Source: Glebionis coronaria
Taxonomy: Eukaryota > Streptophyta > Magnoliopsida > Asterales > Asteraceae
Direction: 5' to 3'
Assembly (NCBI GenBank): GCA_025667525.1
Contig: CM046876.1
Span: forward strand, 21,167,224-21,231,223
DNA: 64,000 bases
Numbering within the stretch: the first letter of the stretch is position 1; each line of letters begins with the position of its first letter. The notes under the pieces are model-generated. The model saw nothing but the letters and a program-made list of their open reading frames with translations. It did not search any database and had not been told where the DNA came from. Of this stretch, positions 46,003 through 58,576 are shown in pieces. A program made the translations under genes and the position numbers.

Positions 46003-46539
46003 AGATTTTATGTAGTTAAAAGTTCGTTGTTCTCGGTGTCTAATTGAATTGATCACGGTTTAGGGTGGACTTATTGTTTTTGGTAACTAAAAGGGGAAGC
46101 TTTGGATTATCTATTTATACTTGTAAAATAAAAACTAAAATTATTAAACATAAAAAATCTAACCTTGAACTTTTGAATAAATTGAGATTGGATAGCTAAT
46201 GGAATGACACTCGGATAAATGGCTTGAGTGATTATACTTGCTCTATTCTCGGATAAATAAATAAAAAGAAATTGTCGTTGATTAACGATTTTAAAATAAA
46301 AATTAAAACTTTAAAAGATATAAACTAGAAATAAAGGGAATTTAACAAATTTAAAACTTGAATAAAGAACTAAAATTGAAAATGAAATAAAAATAAATCG
46401 GTTAAAAATAAACTTTTTCGGATAAAAACTACTTTTACTGAAAAACTGACAAATTCGGATAAAACCCTATATTCGGAAAAACATATATATTCGGAATAAC
46501 TAGTATTTTTCGGAAAAACAACTATATTCGGAATAAATG
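46003..46539. other. AT-rich intergenic DNA with TTCGGAAAAA repeats
   Basis: Between 46430 and 46535, TTCGGAA(A/T)AA recurs every ~20-28 bp. No gene is seen. Confidence 0.5.
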
Positions 46540-49500
46540 TGTCACACCCCCAAAATACCAGAGTATAATAGCCACGTGGGTGTGATGACGTCATGATTAT
46601 CATATCACAAGAACATAAAGAACGACCTCTAAATGAGACGTTTGGAAAATTTGATCACTTGTATTAATTAGGAATAAAAATGTTTAAACATTGCGGAAGA
46701 ATAAAATCTGGTCACAGGTGAAATACATAGTTCTCAAAAGTTACAAATGATCATAGTTCAAATATTGGAAAGAGTACAATGCATGAGACCTCAAATAGCA
46801 CCTTCGTTCTTAACACCTGAGAAAAACATTGCTAAAGTGTCAACATAAAGTTGGTGAGTTCATAGGTTTGTTTAAAATGTAATGTTTAATGAACCACAAG
46901 ATTTAATCCACATGTGACAATATAACAAATACAAAGTCACATAAAAATGCATTTACTATTGTCTAAGCTCATGACACCGACGCGTTAACTGATAACCAAC
47001 AATGAAAGCCCGTGCAAGTATCTAACCCGGGATACTCGTAATCTGACTCAAATGAAACTGTATCTGCTTAACTAATGTCAGTCTAAGACGGATAGGGGTG
47101 TCGACCCCGATAGATATATCCATAACATTCGCGCTTACTAGCTATAACCTAGCTATGAAATTAACGGTTCATGATAAATGGGCAAATAGCAACTTGGGTT
47201 AAATCGGGACTTAGACCAATAAGTAAACGAGTAAATGTACTTGTGTTCATACGTTAAATCAAGCAATGTCTCACCCCAAAAGATGATATAAAACAGTAAA
47301 AAGTGGGGCTATGAAACTCACCTCGATGAATAGCAAATATGATGAATAGAGATAGCACGGAAAATCAGGGCACGCAAAACGATGCACAAAAGATCTACTC
47401 GTAACCTAAGTAAAATATCCGTACTTAGGCTAAATAATTAAATTAATAATGTACCGTGCACTTGGTTGATAATTTATACTTGCTCTTAAATATATATAAT
47501 GTTTCTGAACATTTTCCATGTTTATTTATTTTGGTCACGGGTCAACTTTGGGTCTAAATAACTTGTTATTTAATAGTCCGAAAAATAAACGGCTTCTTGT
47601 TATGAAAAATAGACCGCGAGGTCTTCGACAATTTATAATTATCACATTTTTATGAAGTCTCTAGGTCCGACAAATAATCAAGTAAAGTAGCACACTTGCA
47701 CACAAAATTAAAAAAGCAAAATCTAATTATTTATAAGTGTCAAACAACAAACTTTGATAATTAATTACGAGTTCGTTATTTAACTTCGAGACAAACGGAA
47801 AATAACGTTATAAGCTAGGCCACGTCAACTTTATAAAGATATTTTTATCTTGTCGGGGCATCACCTTTAAGTCGATTAAAAATAGGCGCAAATTAGGCCT
47901 TTTGGTCAAAATTTATTTAGCAAGTGTACACTTTTAGCAATTAGAAATTAAATGAAAAAGGTAACTTTGTGTTCACACTATAGTTTTGGAAATTGCTTGT
48001 TGTGTTTGTCCATACCCACGAAAGAAAAACAAAAGAATGAATGAAATGACTTTTTCACTTCCATATTTACCATACATACCATACATACATACACATAACA
48101 TGACTAATAGTTCTTTTTGGTTTTGGCTTACTACCTACGCATGAAATAGCAAGAGTAGTGGTCCACACTTTTGTTTTTCACATTTGCTTTCAATTTATAT
48201 GTCATACATACATGCATACTACATTTAGCCAAAAATAGGAAAACCTTTGTTTGTGTGTGTCCACTGTTTGATGTACTATGACAAAAGAAAGGTTCCTGTT
48301 TACTTATTTATCTTTTCACACTATGCATGTATAGTAAGGCAACATACATAACATAACTACTCTTTTAGTAAGTTAAACAAGAAAAGTATTGTCTGATATT
48401 GTTACTGATGGTGCAGATATACGCAAGGAAGAAAGGCAAAAGAGGAAATGTTCAAGTTGCTTTTACATCTTTTAGTACACATGCATACAAAACATACCCA
48501 TATACATTTCATGCCAATTATTCATTTAGTGTCTACTATTTCCTAACCCACTGTTGTATCGCAAGCAAGCACACACTATTTTCATACAATCACAGCATAT
48601 ATACATATTCATGCATGTGTTATTCGTCTCCCATTTCCTGGTCATACGCAGCAATTACACGCACATGCTAACTGTGTTGGCAGGGTTAGGGTTGTAAAAG
48701 CATGCATACACTATTAATTTGTTCACATAAGATCATATACACTTAAACGATTTGAACTTGCATAATTTTAGCCACCACACTTCACATAAAATCATAGGTT
48801 GCAACTCATTTTTATCTAATACTCTCAGACGCTAGACATGTATTTTTGTTCATCACTCAAATTTGTTTAGTAATCAAAAGTCTAGGTTATTAAGTATGTT
48901 CTCAAACCGTGGCTTCTTAATGGTGTAACCTCATCAGACCTTAGCCCGTGACTTAGTGGTAAAGCATGTAATATAGTTTAGTTCCAGTGTGATTTAGTCA
49001 TCGTATAAACACCCATCAACCCTAACCCGTGACCTTGCTATTCATGTTTGGTAAAGATTTGAGCAAGTAATATTACAACCAAGATGAAAATGAAAGGGTA
49101 TTTGTGACTTACAAAGGTCCTAAGTAAGTTTGGTAAAGATGACGCGAGGTCTTGTGAGTCTTAACCCGAATGCTAACTTGCTTAAACAACTTGAATATCT
49201 TGTTAAGTATCTTCTGCCGTGACTCAATCACCAAGAGAAGTTCATTGTTTTTCTTGTGGAGTTTTAGTTTTGAGTTTGTGAGTTTGTGAGTAAATGAAGC
49301 TTGTATTTATAGGAAATATGGGGGAGTTTAGGTTTAAGTAAACTTAGTTAGAGTTTTAGTGTAATGGTTACATTGTGACTAGCATGGGAAGTTGATTTTT
49401 GTTAGGGAAGAGGGAAGTCTTCTGGGTTACGTCTAGGACAGGAGGAAAAGGAAAGGGTGAGTACTTTTATTTGAGTTGTTTTAATTGAGGCTAGGTTGTA

Positions 49501-50037
49501 CATGGAGAAAGTGATAGTTTAATGGTTTTGGAGGGTTTATTCGCTGGACTAAGGATCAAGAGGGAGCAAGAGAGTACTTGCATTAAATGGTTGATGGAAG
49601 TACTAGAATTCAAATTATAATAACACAAAGTAAACGTGGGTTTTATTTATAATGAAGGGGGGGCCGGTTTGGCAAGGTGGTAGCAACAAGGAGTATCAAT
49701 ATTTTCTTTTTCTTTTTCTTTTAGTTATTTGTAAAGTAATATTTTTGTGAAGGTGACTTTTGGATGGTTTAAATCTTTATTGTGTGGAAATACTCCTAAT
49801 TGAAATTATGTTGCTATAATATAAATGTCAACTCCTAGAAATAAATTTCTTAGCACGAAACGTAACGAAAATAAATCTAAGTCAGTCAATAAGAAATTGA
49901 TAGAAACGTCATTCATAAAGATTCAAATTTGTACAAAATACGCGTAAACAATCGGGAATATCCCTAGACATACAAGTCTAACCCGAAACATCGCGTCTCA
50001 CATAATTTAAATGACTTCGAAATTCACGTTTGTGACA
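46540..50037 (-). repeat. 3' LTR of the Tekay element, about 3.5 kb
   Basis: On the + strand it runs from TGTCACACCCCC to CGTTTGTGACA. The 7 bp ends TGTCACA/TGTGACA are inverted. Long LTRs of this size are usual for Tekay. It is AT-rich with no coding content. The open frame at 48399-48671 is a chance frame in it. The other LTR is outside the window, so the boundaries rest on the terminal inverted bases and position only. Confidence 0.7.
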
Positions 50038-50094
50038 TACGACCTCCGTTAAATTGAGATTCGTCCCGCAAGCTCATAAGTCGATGAAACTAAT

Positions 50095-52786
50095 CTAATT
50101 AAAAAGATGAGGATATTTGAGCTTAAATTGGTCTTCACGCTCCCACGTGAATTCCGGACATCTTTGAGCATTCCAACAAACTTTGATAATGGGTATACGA
50201 CTTTGCCTAAGTTGCTTGACCTTGCGGTCCATAATCTCTACGGGCTCTTCTACAAAGTTGAGTGCTTCATCGAGTTGGATCTCCTCCAAAGGAATGATGA
50301 GCGATTCATCGAATAGGCATTTCTTCAAATTACAAATGTGGAAAACGTTGTGCACTCTACTAAGCTCTTATGGTAACTCCAATCAGTATGCTACTGGGCC
50401 AACTCTCCCAATGATCTTAAATGGTCCAATGTAGCGAGGGTTTAACTTTCCACGCTTCCCAAAGCGGATCACACCCTTCCAACGCGCGACCTTCAACATG
50501 ACTTTATCGCCAATTTGAAATTCAAGAGGCTTTCGTCTCTTGTTGTCATAGCTCTTTTGACGGTCCCGTGCCGCTTGCATACGGCTCCTAATCTTAAAAA
50601 TATTTTCCGTTGTTTCATGAATAATCTCTGGCCCGGTGAGTTGAGCATCTCCCACCTCGGCCCAACACACTGGTGAACGACACTTTCTTCCGTAAAGTGC
50701 TTCAAATGGTGCAGCTTTGATGCTTGTATGATAAATGTTATTGTATGAAAATTCAACCAATGGGAGATGTTTAGCCCATCTATTTCCAAAATCAATAACA
50801 CAAGATCTCAGCATGTCCTCCAATGTCAGAATGGTCCTTTCACTCTGACCATCCGTTTGGGGGTGATAAGTAGTACTCATATCCAACTGCGTTCCCAAAG
50901 CCTTCTGTAATGATCGCCAAAATTGTGAAGTGAATCGACTATCCCTGTCCGAGATTATTGACAGTGGCACTCCTTGTCTTGAAACTATCACCTTCATATA
51001 TAGGTCCGTCAATCTTTCCATTCGATCAGTCTCCTTGATTGGTATGAAATGAGCTGATTTGGTAAGTCGATCGACTATGACCCAAATCGCGTCGAGACCG
51101 GTAGATGTTTTAGGTAACTTGGTGAAAAAGTCCATGGTTATCCTTTCCCATTTCCATACGGGTAGTTCTGGTTGAACCAATAGACCTGAGGGTTTCAAAT
51201 GTTCAGCCTTAACTTTGGCACAAGTCAAACATTTGCTAACGTAAGTGGCAACGTCAGCTTTCATGTTTGGCCACCAATATAGCATTTTAAGGTCGTGATA
51301 CATTTTGTTAGATCCCAGATGAATAGAGTACTTCGACTTATGCGACTCGTTCATAATCAAAGATCTTACATCACCATGGCTCGGTATCCAACTCCTATTA
51401 TCCAAGCATAATGTATCATCAGTGCGTGCTACTAACTGCTTTAACATACCACCGATATCTTCGGTCCCAATGACTTCTGCTTCTAATGCTTCCCTTTGAG
51501 CATTTAGGATTCGAGACGGGAGGTCCAAGCCAATGGTCATCACCAAGGCTCTCACCCTAAGAACTCTCTCCTTTCGGCTTAGAGCATCAGCAACGACATT
51601 TGCTTTTCCTGGGTGATAACGAATTTCACAGTCGTAATCACTGAGTAGTTCCAACCATCGTCGTTGTCTCATGTTGAGTTCCTTCTGGTCCAAGATGTGT
51701 TGTAGGCTTTTATGGTCGGTGAACACTACACACTTGGTGCCATAAAGGTAATGCCTCCAGATCTTCAGAGCAAACACCACTGCTCCTAACTCCAGGTCAT
51801 ATGTCGTGTAATTCTTCTCATGAACCTTCAATTTTCTAGATGCATATGAAATAACCTTGGTCCTTTGCATCAAGACAGCACCTAGCCCTTTTATGGATGC
51901 GTCACAATACACTACAAAGTCTTCACTACCCTCTAGTAGTGCTAGGATTGTCGCATCACATAACGTTTGCTTCAATAGTTGGAAAGCGGATTCCTGGTCT
52001 TCTCCCCCGTCAAACTTCTTGTCTTTCTGCCACAACTCAGTCATAGGCTTAGCTATTTTAGAAAATCCTTCGATGAACCTTCTATAAGAGTCGGCCAGTC
52101 CTAAAAATTGGCGGATCTCCGTGGGAGTCGTGGGAGATGCCCAATCCTTAACGGCCTCAATCTTAGCGGGATCCACGTGAATGCCACTGCTATTAATCAC
52201 GTGCCCAAGAAATTGCACTGTGTTTATCCAACACTCACATTTGGAAAACTTTGCATTGAGCTCTTCCTTTTTCAATAGTTCTAGTATGGTCTTTAAATGC
52301 TCTGTGTGCTCTTCTTCGTTGCGAGAATAGATGAGAATGTCATCAATAAATACGATCACAAATTTATCCAAATATGGTTTGCACACACGGTTCATGAGGT
52401 CCATGAAAACCGCGGGTGCGTTTGTCAAACCAAAGGGCATAACTTGGAATTCATAGTGACTGTACCTGGTTCTGAATGCTGTCTTAGGAACGTCTTCCTC
52501 TCTGACCTTCAACTGATGATATCCTGATCTTAAGTCGATTTTGGAGTATATGCTAGACCCTTGCAATTGATCGAAGAGGTCGTTGATTCTTGGCAACGGG
52601 TAGTGGTTCTTCACAGTAAGTTTATTCAGTTCACGATAATCTATGCACATCCTAAATGTCCCATCTTTATTTTTGACAAATAAGACCGGTGCTCCCCAGG
52701 GTGAGGAACTTGGTCGAATAAAGCCTTTGTCAGAAAGTTCTTTTAGTTGTTCAGCCAACTCCTTCATTTCTGCTGGTGCTAACCAG
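50095..52786 (-). pseudogene. pol: Tekay RT, RNase H, integrase and chromodomain
   Basis: The frame resumes just after the copia insertion. [39 protein letters not shown] and the catalytic [12 protein letters not shown]. RNase [18 protein letters not shown] and [11 protein letters not shown]. Integrase: zinc finger ending [11 protein letters not shown], Asp in [10 protein letters not shown], Asp in [11 protein letters not shown], Glu in DGQSERTI, then the GPY-type segment [20 protein letters not shown]. Two in-frame stops (TGA at ~50383 and TAA at ~50368) follow at positions expected to be CGA and CAA, both C-to-T changes. They cut off the chromodomain (50095-50355), which otherwise stays in frame. 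RT to integrase is open. Confidence 0.9.
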
Positions 52787-53290
52787 TGTTGATCCCAAAG
52801 TCAGATCTTAAACCTTAATAGCTTGTTTAAGGGTTGTGATAGAGAGAAAGAATTCAATCTAACACTAGAGAAACTTTGCAAAGCAAAGTAACTAAACAGG
52901 ATGCGGAATGTAATGTTTAGCACAAGAACAAATGAGATTCAAACGTTGAACTTTAATATATCAAGGATATACGAATACCCAAAGTGGTATTAGGGTTTAC
53001 AAAACCTTAAAGTAATAATAATGAAAAACGAAATGAGAAAGACACACTTTGCATGCTAACCTAGTGAGTCCTTTTATAGATGCAAGGACCCACGTACAAG
53101 ATCACTACTAACAAACTATGGAAAGTATTAAGGAATAATAACTGAAACGCGTAAAGATCTATTCCATGTTTATCTTGACGGCAGGGCCTTTGACTCCAGC
53201 AGGGGAACGGATCCCCCTGCCTTTGTTATTTAGCAAGGGGAACTTACTCTAGCAGGGGTATGAATAATCAACTAGCAGGGGAAACAAATA
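52787..53290 (-). repeat. 3' LTR of the copia element, truncated
   Basis: It matches 61357-61860 with one substitution but lacks the outermost ~22 bases (TGTTGGGAATAAATCTATGC and two more). It is fused instead to the extra ORF. A TATAAAAG box lies at 53071-53078 on the - strand. Three or more TTCCCCTGCT motifs are present. Confidence 0.92.
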
Positions 53291-53857
53291 AAACTTTGAG
53301 GTGCTTGAAACATTTTTAACCATGCCTTTAAAAATCATTTGAGAAAAACAATACTTCCTTCCTGTTGCAAAGCAGATCAGGGCAGAAGCTATCTCACTAC
53401 CAACCTCATTAAAAGCAGTGGTTTTGGGTGACAAACATTGCATAATAGTATGAATCAAAAATTTCCAATGAGGGGCAAACTGGCCTTTAGCAAACTTTAA
53501 TTTTTGATTTTCAGAAAGTTTATACCCCAATTTATCAAGACCTTCAAAAATTTCAGCCTCAGAAAAGTTGGTTATTCCATCCTCATAATCAAGGAGGGGA
53601 TTCTCCCTGATGGAGGCAAGTGTGATTACCTTGGAATGACCATCAACTGTGCTTTGAATTATGACCTCTCCATTCACTGTTTTGGTCATGGCTTTAGACC
53701 AGAACTGTTGAATGTGTGAGGTATAAATGCGAGGATTGATGAGAAGGGCCACTTTGAAGTACGAATACTTTAAAAAGGCCACAGCCTCAGCAAACTCGGC
53801 TGGTTCATCATGAAGCAAAGCAATTTGGTTATGATTAGGAGCAATTTTAAGGGTCAT
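53249..53857 (-). pseudogene. Copia post-pol extra ORF, truncated by fusion to the LTR
   Basis: The frame starts with an ATG at 53857 (MTLKIAPNHNQIALL). Visible segments are EAVAFLKYSYFKVALLINP, YTSHIQQFWSKA, ITLASIRENPLLD and WKFLIHTIMQCLSPKT. This resembles a large conserved protein found after pol in Asteraceae SIRE-like elements (sometimes mis-annotated as synaptobrevin/longin-like); this is from memory. At about 53290 the frame enters the LTR, so the last ~14 residues are LTR-encoded. Membrane-spanning env features are not obvious in the part present. Function unknown. Confidence 0.65.
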
Positions 53858-54963
53858 GATGAATTTGGAAAATAGTTTAGAGGTTTATAGAGATGGGAGG
53901 TAAGTGGGATTAGGTCGAGGGAGATTTGTGGACCTGCTGGTAAAGGGAATTAAGTTTATATAGACAAATTGAAGGGCTGTGATTGGACCAAAATTTTCAA
54001 ATTGCAAAAATATCAAGAATAAATCTTGATAAAAAATTAATATATTTGAAATAGAAGGAAAAGATTACCAATCAACGAAGAACACGCCTTAAATATCTTT
54101 TAAAAAGAATAAAATATTCCCGAACCAAAATTTAAGCAAGCAGGCCCAACGGCTATGAACAGGGTAACGGTATTGTCGGTCAACGGTCAAACAGGGGAAA
54201 GTTGTGAAAGCAGGGGAATGAAAGATAAAAGCAGGGGAAACTTTCCTAGGAATATTGAACTAGTCATGAAGAGACTAATGCTAACTAGCTCTGCTCTAAT
54301 GCACACACTTGTATACACAAGATAGATACATAGAAACTCAAGAGTCCTCTATTCAGCAATTGTCCCAATACAAAAAGTTAATACATAAGTCCCCCTACAC
54401 CAGGTTATCCCAAGAAATCATGCATACCCCAGTCACCATCCCAACCTTGACCCTTACCTATGGTCAGTTAGTCTTGGCAATGTGGGCCACACATCTGTAT
54501 TTTGAACAGCAAGCTGCTTGAATAAAGAAATGTAAACCCACACTACAGTGCCTCAAGGTTTCAGAGTTCAGACAAGCTTTGCAGCAAGTCATCATTACCC
54601 TGAACCCCCACTCACCAATGGATATGATCTAGAATCATATATGAGTATCCTAAGAATACCCTGAATCCTAAAGGTTTGACCTAACCTCCCCTGAAACATA
54701 GAGTATATACCTGATCCACCAACAAGAAGAGTATGCACCATATGAACCTCTGCATTGTTAGTCTAAAACCACATAAAACCACTTTTGTAAAAAGAACACA
54801 CCCAGCTGAAGAGAAAAATTCTCTTGGCAGGGGAATGAACCCCAGGCAGGGGAATCAGTGTTAAAAAGCAGTGGAATGAAAGAAATGGTAAAATTGACTA
54901 ACAATGATACAACAACAGCAGTGAAGTAACCCTGATTACACATGACAAAATAGACATCAGATT
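53858..54963. other. Copia spacer between pol and the extra ORF
   Basis: About 1.1 kb without a gene. Several GCAGGGGAA motifs (near 54192, 54210, 54231, 54828, 54844) occur. Confidence 0.5.
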
Positions 54964-57900
54964 TTAAGGAGTAACCATTCCAATACCTGCAACCAGATAC
55001 TGAAACCTCCCTACCTCAAAAGCTTTTGTTAAGAGATCAGAAACATTAAGTTCTGTATCAATTTTCTCAGGGACAATCAGTCCTTTTTCAAAACAATCTC
55101 TGATAAAATAATGTCTAATTTCAATGTGTTTGGTTTTGCTATGAAAAACAGGGTTCTTTATGATGCAAATAGTGCTGTTGTTGTCAATAAAAATCTTGGT
55201 TTTAAGAAAGTTGTACCCATAATCAAGCAATTGATTTTGCACCCAAAGAACTTGACCACAACATGCAGCAGCTGCTACATACTCAGCTTCAGTTGTGGAT
55301 GTTGCCATGATAGTCTGCTTCTTACATTGCCAAGATATAAGCCTGCTCCCCAAAAATTGGCATCCCCCTGTTGTAGACTTCCTATCATTGTTGTCACCAG
55401 CATAATCACTATCTGAATAAGCTATCGGCTCAAATGGTGACTCCTTTGGATACCAGAGTCCTAAGGTAGGATGACATTTTAGATACCTAAAGATCCTTTT
55501 CACAGCAAATAAGTGACACTCTGTTGGTGACACCTGGTATCTTGCACATAAGCAGACTGCAAACATGATGTCAGGTCTTGAAGCAGTGAGATACATAAGA
55601 GACCCAATCATAGACCTGTAATTCCTGACATCAATAGGCTTTCCAGGACCATCCTTACCCCATGGATGATCCTTGTCCATGGGAGTGGACACCTTCTTCC
55701 CATCAGACATGCCAAACTTCTTTACAATCTCAGCTACATATTTGTCTTGTGAGATAAATATCCCATCTTTCCGCTGCTGAACTTGTAACCCCAAAAAGAA
55801 GTTTAGTTCTCCCATAGCACTCATTTGAAATTTATCCTGCATCAATTTGGCAAACTCTTTGCTAAGCATGGAGTTGGTTGATCCAAAAATGATGTCATCC
55901 ACATAGACTTGTACTAGCAGAAGGTCACCCTTTTGTTTCTTAGTAAACAGGGTCTGATCAATCTTCCCCCTGCTGAATCCATTGTCTAGGAGATATTTGG
56001 AAAGAGTACCATACCAGGCTCTGGGAGCTTGGTGAAGGCCATACATGGCCTTTTTCACCTTGTATACTTTGTCAGGATGTTCTGGATCTTCAAACCCTGG
56101 TGGTTGCATGACATAGACTTCTTCATCAATGGTGCCATACAAGAAGGCACTTTTCACATCCATCTGGAAAACAGTGAAGTCCATGAATGAGGCATAAGCA
56201 AGAAATAATCTGATAGCTTCAATCCTTGCTACTGGAGCAAACACCTCTTCATAATCAATCCCTTCTTCCTGAGTATACCCTTGAGCTACCAACCTTGCTT
56301 TGTTCCTAACAACTATTCCCCTTTCATCCTTTTTGTTCCTGAGTACCCACTTGGTCCCAATAGGCCTTGCCCATTTGGGACAATCAACCAGAATCCAAAC
56401 CTCTTGTATGTCAAATTGTAAGAGCTCCTCTTGCATAGCTTCAACCCAGCTTGGGTCATTTAAAGCCTGAAAAATCTTCTTTGGCTCTTCTTGTGACAAA
56501 AATGCAGTAAACAGACAACATTGCATGTTGTCATGATTGAACTTCATGGTGATGTTAGCAATGAAGCTGTGCTCCTTTGCTGTATACCTTGTATGTCTAG
56601 GGGCTTCAGGATCACCAATGATCTGAGAGATAGGATGATCCTTATTGATTCTATAGGTAGGCTGCATGATGACTTCTGTTTCATCTTCTTCCAAATCAGA
56701 ATTGATGGGGCTATTTTGATTAGGAAAGAAGTCCTCAAAAGAACTTCCAAATGAGACAGCATGACCTAAAGAGGGATGCTTGTGAGCAGAATGAAGCTCT
56801 GAATAACTAGGACCTCCACTCCTGATGATTCTGCTTCCACTGCTGGATATGATAGGACCATCATTTATGGGTGTAGATGATGAGATGAGTGGGGATTCTC
56901 TTTCTGCATCAGTAGTCTCATTAGCATCAGGATCCTTTGTGAGAGAGGAATCAAATCCTCTAGCAGGGGAATCCAGGATTCCACTGCTTTCAGCCATTCC
57001 ACTGCCTTCAGACATAGCAGGGGATGAGATTGGCTGTTCTTTTCCTGAAGCAGAATTATCTTCTTGTTTACCAGCTTCACTAGGAAACAATGAGGGTACA
57101 TTCATGTACCTCAGAGGTGACTTCTCAGCATCAATTGTTTCTTGAGTACCTGAAATGTTAGTGTTCTGCAAAACAACAGGTACATAATTCATAGACTTGG
57201 AAAGTACATCTATATCAAAGAACCAGTCAGGACCTGTTTGAACATCTTCAGGTTTGTCTTCAAGAAAGTTCACATGAAGATTTTCTGTGATTTTGCTTGT
57301 CTTCTTGTTGAAGACCCTATATCCCTTGCTGTTTAAGGAATAACCCACAAAGTATCCATCATCACCCTTTTCACTGAACTTACCAAGATTGTCAATGGTG
57401 TTCAAGATGATAACATGACACCCAAAAGGTCTGAAAAAGTCAATTAAGGGAGGTCTTCCATTAAACAGTTGATAAGGGGTCTTGTTGTGTGCCTTGACAA
57501 TCAAGGCCCTGTTTTGCACATAGCAAGCAGTGGATACAGCTTCAGCCCAAATGATAACTGGAAGTTTGGAATCAGACAGCATAGTTCTTGCAGCTTCAAT
57601 GAGTGTCCTATTCCTTCTTTCTGCCACTCCATTCTGTTGAGGTGTTCTAGCAATGCTAAATTGCCTCTTGATGCCTTTGTTTATGCAGAAAGAATCCAGC
57701 TTGTGATTTCTGAATTCACCACCATTGTCTGATCTTATGGTAACTACCTTCATGCTTTTTGACAGTTCAATTTGATTGATGAACCCAATGAGTACATCAG
57801 CAGTGTCACTCTTTTCAAATAGAAAGAATGTCCATGTAAATCTTGAAAAATCATCAGTAATCACTAAGCAGTACCATTTCTTCATTATACTTGCCACAGA

Positions 57901-58575
57901 AGTAGGACCAAAAAGATCCATATGTAGTAGTTCCAATGGCTTGGTGGTGGACATACTTGTTTTTGACTTGCAAGATGCTCTGTGTTGCTTCCCTCTCAGA
58001 CATGCTGCACAAGTATGTTCAGTGGCAAAAGACTTGGAAGGAAGACCATGAACCAGATTATGCTTTACTAGTTTGTTCATGTTCTTGAAATTGAGATGAC
58101 CAAGTCTTCTATGCCATTTCTTACATTCATCTGCTGAAGCTTTGGCAATGAAACATGTTTCATTGTCTTGTAGAGAGATGTCCTTGAGATCAATTGTGTA
58201 CATGTTCTTCTGTCTTGGTGTTCTGAGAACAATTGGAGTGTCTTTTGGTAAGACAAACTCCTTTCCTAATACCAAGCATTCAGTGTCAGTAAACAAGACA
58301 AAATTCTTGTTATCAGTCATCTGTGACACACTGAAGAGATTATACTTGAGTTCTTTCACCAAGTACACATTGTCAAAAGTCATCCCATTTGTGAAAATAG
58401 TTCCTTTTCCTGTTATAGTTCCATGCCCATCTCCAAAAGAAACACCATCATTGTCATGCAGGGGTACAAAGTTAGACAAGTAAGCTTTGTGTCCAGTCAT
58501 ACTTCTTGAGCATCCACTATCCCAATATGCTCTATCATCCCTTGTCTTCTTTGTTACCTGCAAAAGGAAAAACAA
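54964..58575 (-). CDS. pol: Copia pol: protease, integrase, RT and RNase H
   Basis: One uninterrupted frame of 1203 codons, with no ATG needed because it would be made by fusion with Gag. Protease: [16 protein letters not shown]-pre-integrase region: [19 protein letters not shown]. Integrase: HMDLFGPT (Asp), IRSDNGGEF (Asp), [13 protein letters not shown] (Glu). A serine-rich linker of ~200 residues follows. [44 protein letters not shown] and the catalytic [12 protein letters not shown]. RNase [21 protein letters not shown], then [13 protein letters not shown] and the [14 protein letters not shown] segment. The frame is +1 relative to the end of gag. All catalytic motifs look intact. Confidence 0.9.
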   Translation of the reverse strand: MFFLLQVTKKTRDDRAYWDSGCSRSMTGHKAYLSNFVPLHDNDGVSFGDGHGTITGKGTIFTNGMTFDNVYLVKELKYNLFSVSQMTDNKNFVLFTDTECLVLGKEFVLPKDTPIVLRTPRQKNMYTIDLKDISLQDNETCFIAKASADECKKWHRRLGHLNFKNMNKLVKHNLVHGLPSKSFATEHTCAACLRGKQHRASCKSKTSMSTTKPLELLHMDLFGPTSVASIMKKWYCLVITDDFSRFTWTFFLFEKSDTADVLIGFINQIELSKSMKVVTIRSDNGGEFRNHKLDSFCINKGIKRQFSIARTPQQNGVAERRNRTLIEAARTMLSDSKLPVIIWAEAVSTACYVQNRALIVKAHNKTPYQLFNGRPPLIDFFRPFGCHVIILNTIDNLGKFSEKGDDGYFVGYSLNSKGYRVFNKKTSKITENLHVNFLEDKPEDVQTGPDWFFDIDVLSKSMNYVPVVLQNTNISGTQETIDAEKSPLRYMNVPSLFPSEAGKQEDNSASGKEQPISSPAMSEGSGMAESSGILDSPARGFDSSLTKDPDANETTDAERESPLISSSTPINDGPIISSSGSRIIRSGGPSYSELHSAHKHPSLGHAVSFGSSFEDFFPNQNSPINSDLEEDETEVIMQPTYRINKDHPISQIIGDPEAPRHTRYTAKEHSFIANITMKFNHDNMQCCLFTAFLSQEEPKKIFQALNDPSWVEAMQEELLQFDIQEVWILVDCPKWARPIGTKWVLRNKKDERGIVVRNKARLVAQGYTQEEGIDYEEVFAPVARIEAIRLFLAYASFMDFTVFQMDVKSAFLYGTIDEEVYVMQPPGFEDPEHPDKVYKVKKAMYGLHQAPRAWYGTLSKYLLDNGFSRGKIDQTLFTKKQKGDLLLVQVYVDDIIFGSTNSMLSKEFAKLMQDKFQMSAMGELNFFLGLQVQQRKDGIFISQDKYVAEIVKKFGMSDGKKVSTPMDKDHPWGKDGPGKPIDVRNYRSMIGSLMYLTASRPDIMFAVCLCARYQVSPTECHLFAVKRIFRYLKCHPTLGLWYPKESPFEPIAYSDSDYAGDNNDRKSTTGGCQFLGSRLISWQCKKQTIMATSTTEAEYVAAAACCGQVLWVQNQLLDYGYNFLKTKIFIDNNSTICIIKNPVFHSKTKHIEIRHYFIRDCFEKGLIVPEKIDTELNVSDLLTKAFEVGRFQYLVAGIGMVTP

Positions 58576-58576
58576 A

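Noticed and set aside
48399..48671. 90-codon open frame
   Set aside because: It lies wholly inside the Tekay LTR and has an ordinary AT-rich, non-protein character.
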